Below are positions 52,522 through 61,454 of a DNA stretch of 64,000 nt, piece after piece. Within the stretch, counting starts at the first letter, position 1. The number at the start of each line of letters is the position of its first letter. This stretch comes from Microbacterium helvum (GTDB lineage: Bacteria > Actinomycetota > Actinomycetes > Actinomycetales > Microbacteriaceae). Made by a program: the position numbers and the translations under genes. The stretch is taken from contig NZ_JACXZS010000011.1 of the NCBI RefSeq assembly GCF_014779795.1, positions 124,001-188,000 of the forward strand, in the 5' to 3' direction. A model generated the notes under the pieces. The model was not told the DNA's origin. It worked only from the letters and a program-made list of their open reading frames with translations, and did no database searches.

Positions 52522-53141
52522 AGGATGCCTCTCTCTTGCGCGACGGCGACGGCCCGGGATCTGGTGTCGACGCCGAGCTTGCCGAAGATGTGGACGAGGT
52601 GCGTCTTGACCGTCGCCTCGGTGACGAACAGGGACTTGGCGATCTGCGGATTGGAGGCACCCGTCGCCAGCAGCCGCAGGACCTCCAGCTCGCGGTCGGT
52701 GAGCCGCACCCGCGGCGCGCGCAGCACCTCGACGACCCGTGCACTCAGCTCCGGCGTCAGCGCGAGCCGGCCGGCGGCGGCATCGCGCACCGCACGCACG
52801 ATGGTGTCGGGCGGCGCGTCCTTCAGCACGTACCCCGCGGCGCCGGCCTCGATCGCACCCAGGATCTCGGCGTCGCGGTCGAACGTCGTGAGGATGACCA
52901 CGGCGGGCGCGGGTTCGAGAGCGCGCAGCGCCGCCGTCGTGGCGACGCCGTCCATGCCCTCCCCCATGCGCAGATCGCACAGCACGACCTGCGGGTGCTG
53001 CTGCCGCGCCAGCGCGACGGCCTCCTCGCCGGTGGCGGCCTCGCCGACCACGTCGATGTCTGCCTGTCCGGCGAACAGCGACCGCACACCGGCGCGGACG
53101 ATCGGATGATCGTCCGCGATCAGCACGCGCAGCACGGTCAT
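52518..53141 (-). CDS. NarL/LuxR-type response regulator
   Basis: 207 residues. Receiver domain with phospho-acceptor D56 (VVLCDLRMG), acidic D10/D11 and K~107 (YVLKDAPP), then a LuxR HTH (LTDRELEVLRLLATGASNPQIAKSL, VKTHLVHIFGKLGV, quoted in parts). Overlaps the kinase stop (ATGA) and the MFS start (ATGA). Confidence 0.95.
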   Translation of the reverse strand: MTVLRVLIADDHPIVRAGVRSLFAGQADIDVVGEAATGEEAVALARQQHPQVVLCDLRMGEGMDGVATTAALRALEPAPAVVILTTFDRDAEILGAIEAGAAGYVLKDAPPDTIVRAVRDAAAGRLALTPELSARVVEVLRAPRVRLTDRELEVLRLLATGASNPQIAKSLFVTEATVKTHLVHIFGKLGVDTRSRAVAVAQERGIL

Positions 53142-54400
53142 CGCGCACGCCCCGTCGCGATCGGCACGGATGCCGACAGGGCGACGCCCTCGCCGGGCGC
53201 GCTCTCGATATCGAGTCCGCCGCCGAGCTCGCGCAGCCGCTCCCGCATCGCGCGCAGCCCGTAGCCGCCCGCCGGACCCGCCGGCCGCGACGCCCAGCCG
53301 GTGGCGTCGAACCCGATCCCGTCGTCCACGATGTCGAGCCGCACGGTGTCGCCGCCGTCGGCCATGGTCACGACGACGCGGCTCGCGCGCGCGTGCAGGC
53401 GCACGTTGGCCAGTGCGGACTGCGCCGCCCGCAGCAGAGCGACCTCGGCTGTGACGTCGAGCGGCGGAAGCTCGTCGTCGACGCGCAGCTCGGTGCGGAT
53501 GCCGGTCTCATCCCGCAGCCGGGCCAGCATGCGCCCGAGCGCGTCGGCGAGGGGCGACCCCTCCAGTTCGGCCGGCATCAGCGCGTCGACGATGCGCCGC
53601 GTGTCGGCCAGGCCCTCGCGGGCGAGCTCGGCGATCTGCGAGAGGGCCCGGGTCGCGTCATCCCTGTCGCCATCATCGACGGATGCCGTCGTCGCGAGCA
53701 TGCGGATCGAGGTGAGACTCTGCGCGACGGTGTCGTGGATGTCGCGCGACAGGCGGGTGCGCTCTGCGACCGCGCCGGCGTCGCGCTGGGCGAGCGCGAG
53801 CTCCTCCTGCAGCGCGGCGGTCTCGTCCCGTGCGGCCAGGAGCGATGCGATCAGCCGCTGACGCTCACGGCCGTCGCGCACCAGCTCCAGGTAGCCGCGC
53901 GAGATGCCGAGGGCGAACACGCCGCCCACGACCGGACCGATGACGTTCGCGTAGCTCGTGGTGCCGGTGTGCAGCAGCGGGGCCGCGATGACGACGAGCA
54001 GCACCGCGATGCTGAAGGGGATCGCCCAGCGCATGCGCAGCACGAATCCGGCCAGCAGCCACAGCGGGAAGGCGAGCCACACGAACTCGGGCGAGATCGC
54101 GACCGCACCGATCCAGATGAGCGCGAGCCCGACGAGCCAGCCTGCGGCGAGGGCGCGGTCGCGGGTGCGCCCGCTCAGCAGCAGTCCGCCGAAATACCAG
54201 CCGGCGAAGACGACCGACACGGCGATGACCCAGGGCACCGGGGTTCCGTCGGCGGCCGCACGGACGGCGCCGATCACGATCAGGGCGGCGGTGATGACGG
54301 TCTGCCCGACCCGGATCGAGCCGACGAGCCCCCGCCACGACCGCACGCTCGCCGGCGGCTGCCCGTCGTCAGCCGACGGGTTCACGGAGGACTGCGGCAT
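53138..54400 (-). CDS. HisKA_3-type sensor histidine kinase
   Basis: 420 residues. Five to six membrane helices (~25-165), a coiled-coil segment (LAARDETAALQEELALAQRD), then the HisKA_3 phospho-acceptor SRDIHDTVAQSLTSIR and an ATPase domain (DDGIGFDATGW, YGLRAMRERLRELGG). It phosphorylates the regulator at 52518. The lack of an extracellular sensor domain suggests membrane or envelope stress sensing, as in LiaS/DesK-like kinases. Overlaps the MMPL gene by 32 bases. Confidence 0.95.
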   Translation of the reverse strand: MPQSSVNPSADDGQPPASVRSWRGLVGSIRVGQTVITAALIVIGAVRAAADGTPVPWVIAVSVVFAGWYFGGLLLSGRTRDRALAAGWLVGLALIWIGAVAISPEFVWLAFPLWLLAGFVLRMRWAIPFSIAVLLVVIAAPLLHTGTTSYANVIGPVVGGVFALGISRGYLELVRDGRERQRLIASLLAARDETAALQEELALAQRDAGAVAERTRLSRDIHDTVAQSLTSIRMLATTASVDDGDRDDATRALSQIAELAREGLADTRRIVDALMPAELEGSPLADALGRMLARLRDETGIRTELRVDDELPPLDVTAEVALLRAAQSALANVRLHARASRVVVTMADGGDTVRLDIVDDGIGFDATGWASRPAGPAGGYGLRAMRERLRELGGGLDIESAPGEGVALSASVPIATGRAR

Positions 54401-56483
54401 CCCCGGGCACCCCCTCCTCTGGACCGCGGTCGCCCCGATCGTGCGAGGCTGCGAGCCGCCCCGGCCACCACATGCGGTCGCCGATGAGCGAGAACAGCGC
54501 GGGCACGACGAGGGTGCGCACGACCAGAGTATCCATCAGCACCCCGACGCCGACGATGAGGCCGAGCTGCCCCAGCGTCACGAGCGGCAGCAGCCCCAGC
54601 GCGGCGAAGACACCCGCGAGGACGAGACCGGCGCTCGTGATGACGCCGCCCGTCGCAGCGACGGCGTTGACCATGCCCGGCCGCGTCCCGACCTCCGCAG
54701 CCTCGGAGCGCGCCCGATGCACGAGGAAGATCGTGTAGTCCACGCCCAGCGCGACCAGGAACAGGAAGGCCAGCAGCGGGACCTGCAGGTCGAGCGCCGT
54801 CCAGCCGAACAGCACACGCCCGAGCCACGCACCGGCGCCGATCGCGGCGGTCGCGCTGAGGGCGTTCACGAGCAGCAGCACGAGCGGAGCGACCACCGCC
54901 CGCAGCAGCACGAGAAGCACCGCGAGGGTCACCAGCAGCACGAGCGGAGCGATCGTCAGGAAGTCGCGCACGTTCGCATCGCGTGCATCGACGGCGGCGC
55001 CGGCCGGCCCGCCCACGAGCGCGGAGCCGGTCGCGTCGTGCGCGGCATCCCTCACGTCCCGGACGAGCTGCAGGCTCTCGGGCGAGCCCGGCTCGGCATC
55101 TCCCACCACGAGGAGCTTCACGAGGGAGGAGTCGTCGCTCTCCGCCACGAGGGTGACCCGCTCCACGCCCGGCACATCGTCGATCGCCGACGTGACGGCA
55201 TCCTCGTCCGCGGCCTCGGCGATCACCACCATGGGCTCGGCCTCGCCGGCGACGAAGTGGTCGCCCAGCACCTCGAGTCCGAGCGCCGACTCGGACGGAA
55301 CGCGGAACCGCTCGGCCTGGGTGAGCCCGAGCTGGGTGCCGATGAGCCCGGCCGCCGCGACGGCGAGCATCACGACCCCGGCCACCACCGGCAGCACGGG
55401 ACGGGCCACGACCCGCGCGCCGAGCGCACGCCATGCCCCGACCCGCTGCAGCGGTGCGCCGGGGCGCGGCACGAACGGCCAGAACACGCCGCGACCGCAG
55501 ACCGCCAGCGCGGGAGGAAGGACCAGCAGCACGGCCGCGAGCGCGATCAGCAGACCGACCGCCGACGCGACGCCCAGCCCCCGCGTGCCGGGCACGACGG
55601 CCAGCAGCAGGGTCAGCAGCGACACGACCACCGTGGCGTTCGACGCGACGATCGCCGGCAGGCTCGCGCGCCAGGCACGGGCGAGCGCGGTGCGGTGGTC
55701 GTCGTCCTGCAGCAGCTGTTCGCGGTAGCGCGACACGAGCAGCAGCGCGTAGTTCGTGCCGGCGCCGAAGACGAGCACGCTCACGATCCCGGTGTCGAAC
55801 TGCAGCTCGAGCGCGGTGCCGAGGGCCGCCGTCGCCTTGCTCGCGAGCTGATCGGCCAGCGCGACGACCACGAGCGGCACCAGCCACAGCACCGGCGACC
55901 GGTAGGTGAGGATGAGCAGCAGCGCGACGATCCCGATCGTGACCAGCAGCAGCGTGAAGTCCGCGCCGTCGAACGCCGCCGCGACGTCGACGCCGAACGC
56001 GGCGCCGCCGGTGACCTGCACCGAGATGCCGTCGATCGGCTGGCCGGCGATCGTCGCGCGCAGACTGTCGACGGCGTGCTCGACGGCGTCCTCGGCGTCG
56101 CCGGGCTCGACCGTGGCCTGGATGACGGCCGCCTCGCCGTCTTCGCTCGGGACCGGCCCCCGCGAGCTCGCACCACTCCCGGCGTCGATGACCGGCACGA
56201 GTGCGGCGATGGCCTCGAGGTCGGCCGGGGTGAGCACGCCGCCGTCGTCACGGCTCGCGACGACGAGCAGCGACTGCTCGTCGGCATCCGGGAACTCGTC
56301 GGCGAGCGACGCCACCTGCGCGCTCTCGGAGCGCGGGGGCATCGCGTCGCCGCCCGCGGCGAGATCCGCGCGACCGAAGGCGCCGATCAGGGCGACGAGT
56401 GCGAGAAGGCCGAGAGCGAGCGACAGCCACGCACCACGGCGAGAGGTGAGAACGCGAGACAGAGAGTCTGGGAATCGGTGCAC
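54369..56483 (-). CDS. MMPL-family (RND-like) transporter
   Basis: 704 residues from GTG 56483 (GGAGTGG before it). About 12 helices in two halves, each with a large extracellular loop after helix 1 (~40-185 and ~395-530). Motifs: FGAGTNYALLLVSRYRE and ALGVDYTIFLVHRAR, the helix-4 Asp/Asn positions of MmpL proteins, and GLLIALAAVLLVLPPALAV. It exports lipids, pigments or drugs. First gene of an operon with a two-component system and an MFS exporter. Confidence 0.92.
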   Translation of the reverse strand: MHRFPDSLSRVLTSRRGAWLSLALGLLALVALIGAFGRADLAAGGDAMPPRSESAQVASLADEFPDADEQSLLVVASRDDGGVLTPADLEAIAALVPVIDAGSGASSRGPVPSEDGEAAVIQATVEPGDAEDAVEHAVDSLRATIAGQPIDGISVQVTGGAAFGVDVAAAFDGADFTLLLVTIGIVALLLILTYRSPVLWLVPLVVVALADQLASKATAALGTALELQFDTGIVSVLVFGAGTNYALLLVSRYREQLLQDDDHRTALARAWRASLPAIVASNATVVVSLLTLLLAVVPGTRGLGVASAVGLLIALAAVLLVLPPALAVCGRGVFWPFVPRPGAPLQRVGAWRALGARVVARPVLPVVAGVVMLAVAAAGLIGTQLGLTQAERFRVPSESALGLEVLGDHFVAGEAEPMVVIAEAADEDAVTSAIDDVPGVERVTLVAESDDSSLVKLLVVGDAEPGSPESLQLVRDVRDAAHDATGSALVGGPAGAAVDARDANVRDFLTIAPLVLLVTLAVLLVLLRAVVAPLVLLLVNALSATAAIGAGAWLGRVLFGWTALDLQVPLLAFLFLVALGVDYTIFLVHRARSEAAEVGTRPGMVNAVAATGGVITSAGLVLAGVFAALGLLPLVTLGQLGLIVGVGVLMDTLVVRTLVVPALFSLIGDRMWWPGRLAASHDRGDRGPEEGVPGDAAVLREPVG

Positions 56484-56594
56484 CCGTCCACTCCACCCGC
56501 CGGCGGCCCCGCCCGCGTCGCGCGCTCGGTCGAGCCCGACGTCAACCGATCGGTGGATGCCGGCGGCCGAGGTGACCCCGGCGGGACGGCCTGG

Positions 56595-57644
56595 TCAGTG
56601 CTCGCGGGGGTGCAGCACGCCGCTCAGCGCCCCCAGGGCGGCCCCGACGAGCGTGTCGACGACCCGCTCGGTCGCGACCGCGACCGTGTCGACGGCTCCT
56701 GTCGCGGCACCGGTGAGCAGCAGCACGAGCGGCGTGATGAACACCAGCGCGAGGGCGTAGTTGCGCACCACGAACAGCTCGATCGTGAACTGCAGGACGC
56801 CGAGCACGAGCGCGAGCCACAGCGGCGGGAGGGGCAGCGGCGCCAGCAGCAGATACACGCCGGCGCCGAGGATCGTGCCGATCATGCGGTGCAGGCCGCG
56901 CGTGTAGGCAGCCCGGCGATCGGCGGCTACACCGATCACGGCGATCGCGGCGCCGACGATCCAGTAGGCACGGTCGGGATCGAGCACCAGGCCCAGGGCG
57001 ATGCCGACGACCGTGACGATCGCGACCCGCGCGAGCAGCAGCCGCGCGCCCGGCGACCACGCCGGCCCCGGCAGGATCTCGCGCAGCGGACGCGCCGCCG
57101 CCCGGCGTCTGCTCGGCAGCACGAGCGGGCTGAGCGCGACGAGGGAGGAGAAGAGGATGCCGCAGACCACCGTCACGAGGTACGTCGAGGCATCCGCGCC
57201 CGACGCGATGATGTGCGACGACAGACCGTAGACGAGCACCACGAACAGCGGGCCGGGCGGGCCGACGCGGAACCCGAACATCGCGGCGGCGGCCGCGACC
57301 GAGACGACCGCCAGACCGATCAGTGTGGCGACCTGCGACGGCCCGGCGAGCGCGCCGAGGCTCGCGGCCACGACCAGGGACCCCGCGACGAAGGGCACGA
57401 CCCGCACGCGCTCGATCACCGGCAGATGCGTGCCGTAGAGCGCGACGAACGCGCCGGTCGCGGCTTGGAACCCCAGTTCGGGATGCCCGAGCAGCGACAT
57501 CAGCGCGATCGGCACGGCCATCGCGATCGCGGCGCGCAGCCCGATCGCCCATCGCGGGGCCGGCGACGGCGCGAGCCGGAACAGGCTCATCACGGCATGC
57601 TGCAGGTCGGCCGCGAACCGCCGGGCGGGGCTGTGATGCGGCAT
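56595..57644 (-). CDS. FUSC-family (aromatic acid exporter-like) membrane protein
   Basis: 349 residues. Two sets of helices repeated (WAIGLRAAIAMAVPIALMSLLG ... and LLLARVAIVTVVGIALGLVL ..., quoted in parts) with the R-AYW-V pattern (DPDRAYWIVGAAIAV) and the GLHRMIGTILGAG motif of FUSC proteins. AAAGGAGAGG precedes ATG 57644. Probably efflux of aromatic or other organic acids. Divergent from the radical SAM gene. Confidence 0.85.
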   Translation of the reverse strand: MPHHSPARRFAADLQHAVMSLFRLAPSPAPRWAIGLRAAIAMAVPIALMSLLGHPELGFQAATGAFVALYGTHLPVIERVRVVPFVAGSLVVAASLGALAGPSQVATLIGLAVVSVAAAAAMFGFRVGPPGPLFVVLVYGLSSHIIASGADASTYLVTVVCGILFSSLVALSPLVLPSRRRAAARPLREILPGPAWSPGARLLLARVAIVTVVGIALGLVLDPDRAYWIVGAAIAVIGVAADRRAAYTRGLHRMIGTILGAGVYLLLAPLPLPPLWLALVLGVLQFTIELFVVRNYALALVFITPLVLLLTGAATGAVDTVAVATERVVDTLVGAALGALSGVLHPREH

Positions 57645-57752
57645 CCGGTCTCCTCTCCTTTCCATCCTCTCCCGCATCTCGGCGCGCGACGCGCGGACGT
57701 CCGCGCTGCGCCGCACCTCCGCCGGTGCGGGGCTGCACGCTATCGTCACCTC

Positions 57753-59345
57753 ATGACCGCCACTGCCGGCGCGGGAATGCCCCTGCGGGACTACCGCGTC
57801 CACCGCTACGTCAACGCCTTCTGCCCGCACTGCCACGAGGAGGATCCGGACCGGCCGCTCGCCGAGGTGCGGCGGCTGTCCGGATGGCTCGCGGTGCGGG
57901 GCGGCAGAGTCTGGCTGGAACGTGGATGCCCCGACCACGGGTTCGTTCGGACGCTCTACGACGAGGACGCCGACATCCTGTCGTACCTCGAGCAGTGGAC
58001 CGCCCCGACGAAGGTGCACACCCCGGACCTCGCGGGCAACTTCAAGCCCGTGCCGTCCGCGTACGAGGACGGCCTGCCGCAGATGCAGACCCAGCACACC
58101 TGCATCCTGCTCGAAGACCTCACCGATCACTGCAATCTGCGCTGCCCCACCTGCTTCGCCGAGTCCGGACCGGCCGCATCGGCCGTCGCGCCGCTCGCCG
58201 AAGTGCTGGCGTCGGTCGATGCGCGTCTGGCGCGCGAGAACGACCGCATCGACGTGCTCATGCTCTCGGGAGGCGAGCCCACGCTGTACCCGTGGCTCGA
58301 GCAGCTGCTGGAGCACCTCGTCGCGCGGCCGATCGTGCGCATCCTCATCAACTCGAACGGCCTGCGCATCGCCCAGGACGACGCCTTCGTCGAGACCCTC
58401 AAGAAGCACCGCGAGCGCGTCGAGATCTACCTGCAGTACGACGGCGAGAGCGCCGAGTCGTCCAGGTTCCACCGCGGCGCCGACATCCGCCGGTTCAAGG
58501 AGCGGGCTCTCGAGCGCCTCGGTGCGGCAGGCGTGTTCACGACCCTCACGATGACGGCCACCCTCGGGGTCAACGACGGCGAGATCGGCGCCGTCATCCG
58601 CCGGGCCATGGCCACGCCGTACGTCGGCGGCGTGACGATCCAGCCGGTCTTCGGGTCGGGCCGGTCCTCGGGCATCGACCCCGACGACAGGCTCACCCAC
58701 ACCGGCGTGCTCGCGCGGCTCGGGCCGCAGACCGACGGCGAGGTGACCTGGCGCGACCTCACCGCGCTCCCCTGCAGCCACCCGCACTGCTGCTCGGTCG
58801 GCTATCTGCTGAAGGACGACTCCGGCGACTGGAAGTCGCTCGTCGGCCTCATCGGCCACGACCGGCTCAAGGAGTTCCTCGATCTCAACCCCGATCTGCT
58901 GGCGAACCGCATCGCGGACTCGAACGTGAACAAAGCCATCCGCGACGTGGTCAAGAACTCGCTGCTCGACCTGCTCAGCGAGCAGTCGTCGCTGTCGCAC
59001 CCGTCGATGAGCGACATCTGGCGCGACATCTGCGTCAACTGCGACCTGGGCATCGGCACGCTCGCCACGCTGGCGGCATCCCGGCTTCCCGGTCAGCACG
59101 AACGTCTGCGCCGGATGCTCGCCGAACGGGTGCTGCGCATCACCGTCAAGCCGTTCATGGACATCAACACGATGATCGAGGAGCGCCTGACGCAGTGCTG
59201 CGTTCACGTCGCGACCGTCAACGAGACGAGCGACGCCCACCAGTGCGCCCCGTTCTGCGCGGTGCAGGCCTGGGCGCCGCTCGCCCGCCGAAAGCTGTCG
59301 ACCGCCACCGGCGGGCGCGAGCTGCTGACCGTGGTGTCGTCGTGA
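57753..59345 (+). CDS. Radical SAM enzyme of the Tes/MJ0619-like group
   Basis: 530 residues from ATG 57753. N-terminal Cys pairs in a small zinc-ribbon-like part (NAFCPHCHEED; ERGCPDHGFVRTLY). Radical SAM core with CX3CX2C in HCNLRCPTCFAES, the GGE-type motif MLSGGEPTLYPW, and LQYDGESAESSRFHRG. The C-terminus is rich in Cys that could bind more Fe-S clusters (LPCSHPHCCSVGYLL; ICVNCDLGIG; LTQCCVHVATVNE; HQCAPFCAVQAW). This layout matches the archaeal tetraether lipid synthase family and its bacterial relatives. It is followed, with overlaps, by a small membrane protein and an Lgt-like protein, pointing to lipid-chain or lipid-linked chemistry. The reaction is not established. Confidence 0.85.
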   Translation: MTATAGAGMPLRDYRVHRYVNAFCPHCHEEDPDRPLAEVRRLSGWLAVRGGRVWLERGCPDHGFVRTLYDEDADILSYLEQWTAPTKVHTPDLAGNFKPVPSAYEDGLPQMQTQHTCILLEDLTDHCNLRCPTCFAESGPAASAVAPLAEVLASVDARLARENDRIDVLMLSGGEPTLYPWLEQLLEHLVARPIVRILINSNGLRIAQDDAFVETLKKHRERVEIYLQYDGESAESSRFHRGADIRRFKERALERLGAAGVFTTLTMTATLGVNDGEIGAVIRRAMATPYVGGVTIQPVFGSGRSSGIDPDDRLTHTGVLARLGPQTDGEVTWRDLTALPCSHPHCCSVGYLLKDDSGDWKSLVGLIGHDRLKEFLDLNPDLLANRIADSNVNKAIRDVVKNSLLDLLSEQSSLSHPSMSDIWRDICVNCDLGIGTLATLAASRLPGQHERLRRMLAERVLRITVKPFMDINTMIEERLTQCCVHVATVNETSDAHQCAPFCAVQAWAPLARRKLSTATGGRELLTVVSS

Positions 59346-59719
59346 GCAGTCCGGATCCCCGCTCGTTGAGCGAGCGAAGCGAGACGAAACGCCCCGAGCC
59401 GGCGATCGACCTCGGCTCCCTCAACCGCCGCGATCCCACCGTGCCCGATCCGGCGCCGCCGTTCGACCCGCTCAGGCTGTGCGTGTACACGACCGTCGCG
59501 CTGCTGGCGTGCCTGCTCGGTCCGGTCGCACTGCTCGGCTTCGCCCTGCTCGCGATCGCCGGGTATGCCCGCGCCAGGCGCGCCGGGCTGCTGCGATCGC
59601 GCTGCAAGCTCGGCGACACCCGGCTGGTGCTGCTGTACCTGTCGGTCATCGCGGTCGCGGCGGCCGTCGCCACGCCGTTCTGGGTCGCGTTCTGGGTGCG
59701 CTGGATCACCGGGGGCTAG
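59342..59719 (+). CDS. Small membrane protein between radical SAM and Lgt-like genes
   Basis: 125 residues from GTG 59342, which overlaps the radical SAM stop (GTGA). Residues ~8-16 (SLSERSETKR) come from a palindromic-repeat arm. Two to three helices follow (VYTTVALLACLLGPVALLGF, LVLLYLSVIAVAAAVATPFW). The Cys in LRSRCKLGDT is the only conserved-looking polar feature. No known family; the operon position suggests a membrane partner for its neighbours. Confidence 0.7.
   Translation: MSSPDPRSLSERSETKRPEPAIDLGSLNRRDPTVPDPAPPFDPLRLCVYTTVALLACLLGPVALLGFALLAIAGYARARRAGLLRSRCKLGDTRLVLLYLSVIAVAAAVATPFWVAFWVRWITGG
59361..59393. repeat. Palindromic element, single arm inside a coding region (copy D)
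   Basis: GCTCGTTGAGCGAGCGAAGC and onward to GAGACGAAACGCC match the left arm of copy C with one difference. It is read in frame as SLSERSETKR in the small membrane protein. No right arm follows. Confidence 0.8.
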
Positions 59720-59726
59720 ACGCGAC

Positions 59727-60533
59727 ATGTTCCCGACGCTGCACGACCTGCTGGGGTGGGGCCCGCCGATCGACACCCACTCCGCATTCGTCGCGCTCGG
59801 CCTCGCCGCCGCCGGCGTCGTGTTCCTCGTCGAGAAGCGTCGCCGCGGCGTCACGGATGAGCGCATCCCCTACATCGTGCTCGGCGCCCTGCTGGGCGCG
59901 GCCGTGCTGTCGCGGCTCGGAACCTGGGCCCAGCACCTCGACCCCTCGCAGAACCTCAGCCTGACCGAGCAGCTGCTGCGGGGGAACGCCTCGATGCTCA
60001 GCGCCCTCGTCGGAGCGTGGCTCGGCGTGCACGCGGCCAAGCGCATCGTGCGTTACCCGCTGCGCACGGGCGACCTGTTCGCGCCGGCCGTGGCGCTCGC
60101 CATGGCGATCGGACGCGTCGGATGCTTCTTCACCGAGCGACCGGGCACCCCGACCGGCGCGGACTGGGGCATCGTGCTCGACGCCGACGCCGCCGCGTAC
60201 ACCGGGTCGCCGGCCGGCGTGCCGCTGCACCCGAGCTTCGTCTACGAGATCGCCTTCCACCTCGCGGCGTTCGCGGTGCTGTGGTTCTGGCTGCGCCACC
60301 GCCCCGTCGCCGCCGGCGAGACGCTGACGCTCTACATCGCTGCGTACGGCGTCTTCCGGTTCGGAGTGGAGTTCGTGCGCGGCAACGAGGTCGCATGGCT
60401 GGGGCTGACGCGTCCGCAGGTGTTCCTCCTCGTGACGATCCCGCTGCTTCTCGCCCGCATCATCTACAAGGCGCGGCGCGGCGCCCTCACCACGCGCATC
60501 GAAAGGACGGTTCCCCGTGAGCAGCACGCCTGA
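59727..60533 (+). CDS. Lgt-like prolipoprotein diacylglyceryl transferase family protein
   Basis: 268 residues, about seven helices. The Lgt signature region reads AIGRVGCFFTERPGTPTGADWG, quoted as GRVGCFF and ERPGTPT, where housekeeping Lgt has GRxGNFxN-E-G; GVPLHPSFVYEI stands for the HPTQLYE motif. The Arg of the signature is kept, but Asn-Phe is Cys-Phe. It may therefore be a paralogue with another acceptor rather than the general Lgt. It lies 8 bases after the small membrane protein and overlaps the next gene by 17 bases, in one operon with the Tes-like radical SAM enzyme. Confidence 0.8.
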   Translation: MFPTLHDLLGWGPPIDTHSAFVALGLAAAGVVFLVEKRRRGVTDERIPYIVLGALLGAAVLSRLGTWAQHLDPSQNLSLTEQLLRGNASMLSALVGAWLGVHAAKRIVRYPLRTGDLFAPAVALAMAIGRVGCFFTERPGTPTGADWGIVLDADAAAYTGSPAGVPLHPSFVYEIAFHLAAFAVLWFWLRHRPVAAGETLTLYIAAYGVFRFGVEFVRGNEVAWLGLTRPQVFLLVTIPLLLARIIYKARRGALTTRIERTVPREQHA

Positions 60534-61392
60534 GCCGCCGGCCGCCGGCGACGAACCCGAATCAGAACCCGAGGTCGCGCCCGACGGGGCCGCGAACGAG
60601 GGGGATGCCGCACCCGGCGCGCCTGCTCCCGACGAGGAGGCACCCGCCGAGGGCGCCCCCGCCGAGGAAGCACCCGGCGAGGGCGCTCCCGCCGGGGATG
60701 CTCCCGCCGAGGCGGCACCCGTCGAGGTCGCTCCCGCCGAGGTTGCTCCCGCGGAGGCGGCCGAGCTGTCGGCAGCCGAGGGGTACACGCCTCCTCCCGA
60801 AGCATCGCCGGGGCAGGGCTACGCGCCCCCGCCCGAGGGGTACGCGCCTCCGCCCGAAGCATCGCCAGGGCAGGGCTACGCTCCCCCGCCTGAGGGGTAC
60901 GCGCCTCCGCCCTCGGGCTACGCTCCACCGCCGGACCCCACGCCGGGGCAGGGGTACGCGCCTCCGCCGTCGGGCGACGTCCCGCCGCAGACGGTCACAC
61001 CCCCGCCGGCGGGCTGGAATCCTGCGTACGGGCCGCCTCCGGCATACCCGGGCGGCGGTGCGCCGGCATCCGGGTTCCTGGCACCGACGCCTCCGCCCCC
61101 AGGGGCGCCAAAGCGTCCGCCGGTATGGGCCGGGCTGCTCGCGGGAGTGGGGCTGCAGATCGCCGGCCTCATCGTGATGCTGATGCTGATCACGGTGACG
61201 CTCTCCAGCACAGCGGTCGGCAACTGGGGCATCTTCATCATGCTGCTGCCGTTCATCGTGCTGCTCGTGGGCCCGGCGCTGCTGATGATCTCGTGGCGGT
61301 GGCGGCGCTTCGCAACAGGCGTGCTGATCATCAGCGCGGCCGTCTGGCTGATCATCATCGGCCCCTGCCTCGGACTCGCGATGGGGGTCTGA
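60517..61392 (+). CDS. Acidic/Pro-rich protein with three C-terminal membrane helices
   Basis: 291 residues from GTG 60517 (AAAGGACGG before it), overlapping the Lgt-like stop by 17 bases. Residues 1-85 are acidic Ala/Pro/Glu repeats (APAEEAPGEGAPAGD). Residues ~88-150 carry YAPPP repeats, including two exact 19-residue units. The C-terminus has helices WAGLLAGVGLQIAGLIVMLML, IFIMLLPFIVLLVGPALLM and GVLIISAAVWLIIIG. Such cytosolic tails often mediate protein contacts. Function unknown. Confidence 0.75.
   Translation: MSSTPEPPAAGDEPESEPEVAPDGAANEGDAAPGAPAPDEEAPAEGAPAEEAPGEGAPAGDAPAEAAPVEVAPAEVAPAEAAELSAAEGYTPPPEASPGQGYAPPPEGYAPPPEASPGQGYAPPPEGYAPPPSGYAPPPDPTPGQGYAPPPSGDVPPQTVTPPPAGWNPAYGPPPAYPGGGAPASGFLAPTPPPPGAPKRPPVWAGLLAGVGLQIAGLIVMLMLITVTLSSTAVGNWGIFIMLLPFIVLLVGPALLMISWRWRRFATGVLIISAAVWLIIIGPCLGLAMGV
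60799..60912 (+). repeat. 57-bp tandem repeat, two copies
   Basis: Two 57-base units (60799-60855, 60856-60912) beginning GAAGCATCGCC and differing at a few third positions. They encode EASPGQGYAPPP + EGYAPPP. The period is in frame. Confidence 0.85.
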
Positions 61393-61454
61393 CGCATCAC
61401 CGCAGAACTTCCGATTGGAGGTTTTTCTGCCCGCACTCGGTTATCATCGGGCGT

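Noticed and set aside
53958..57752. Very long plus-strand open frame (~1,270 codons) leading into the radical SAM gene
   Set aside because: It is antisense to the kinase, MMPL and FUSC genes, has Arg/Glu/His-rich low-complexity sequence and no motif. The true gene starts at ATG 57753.
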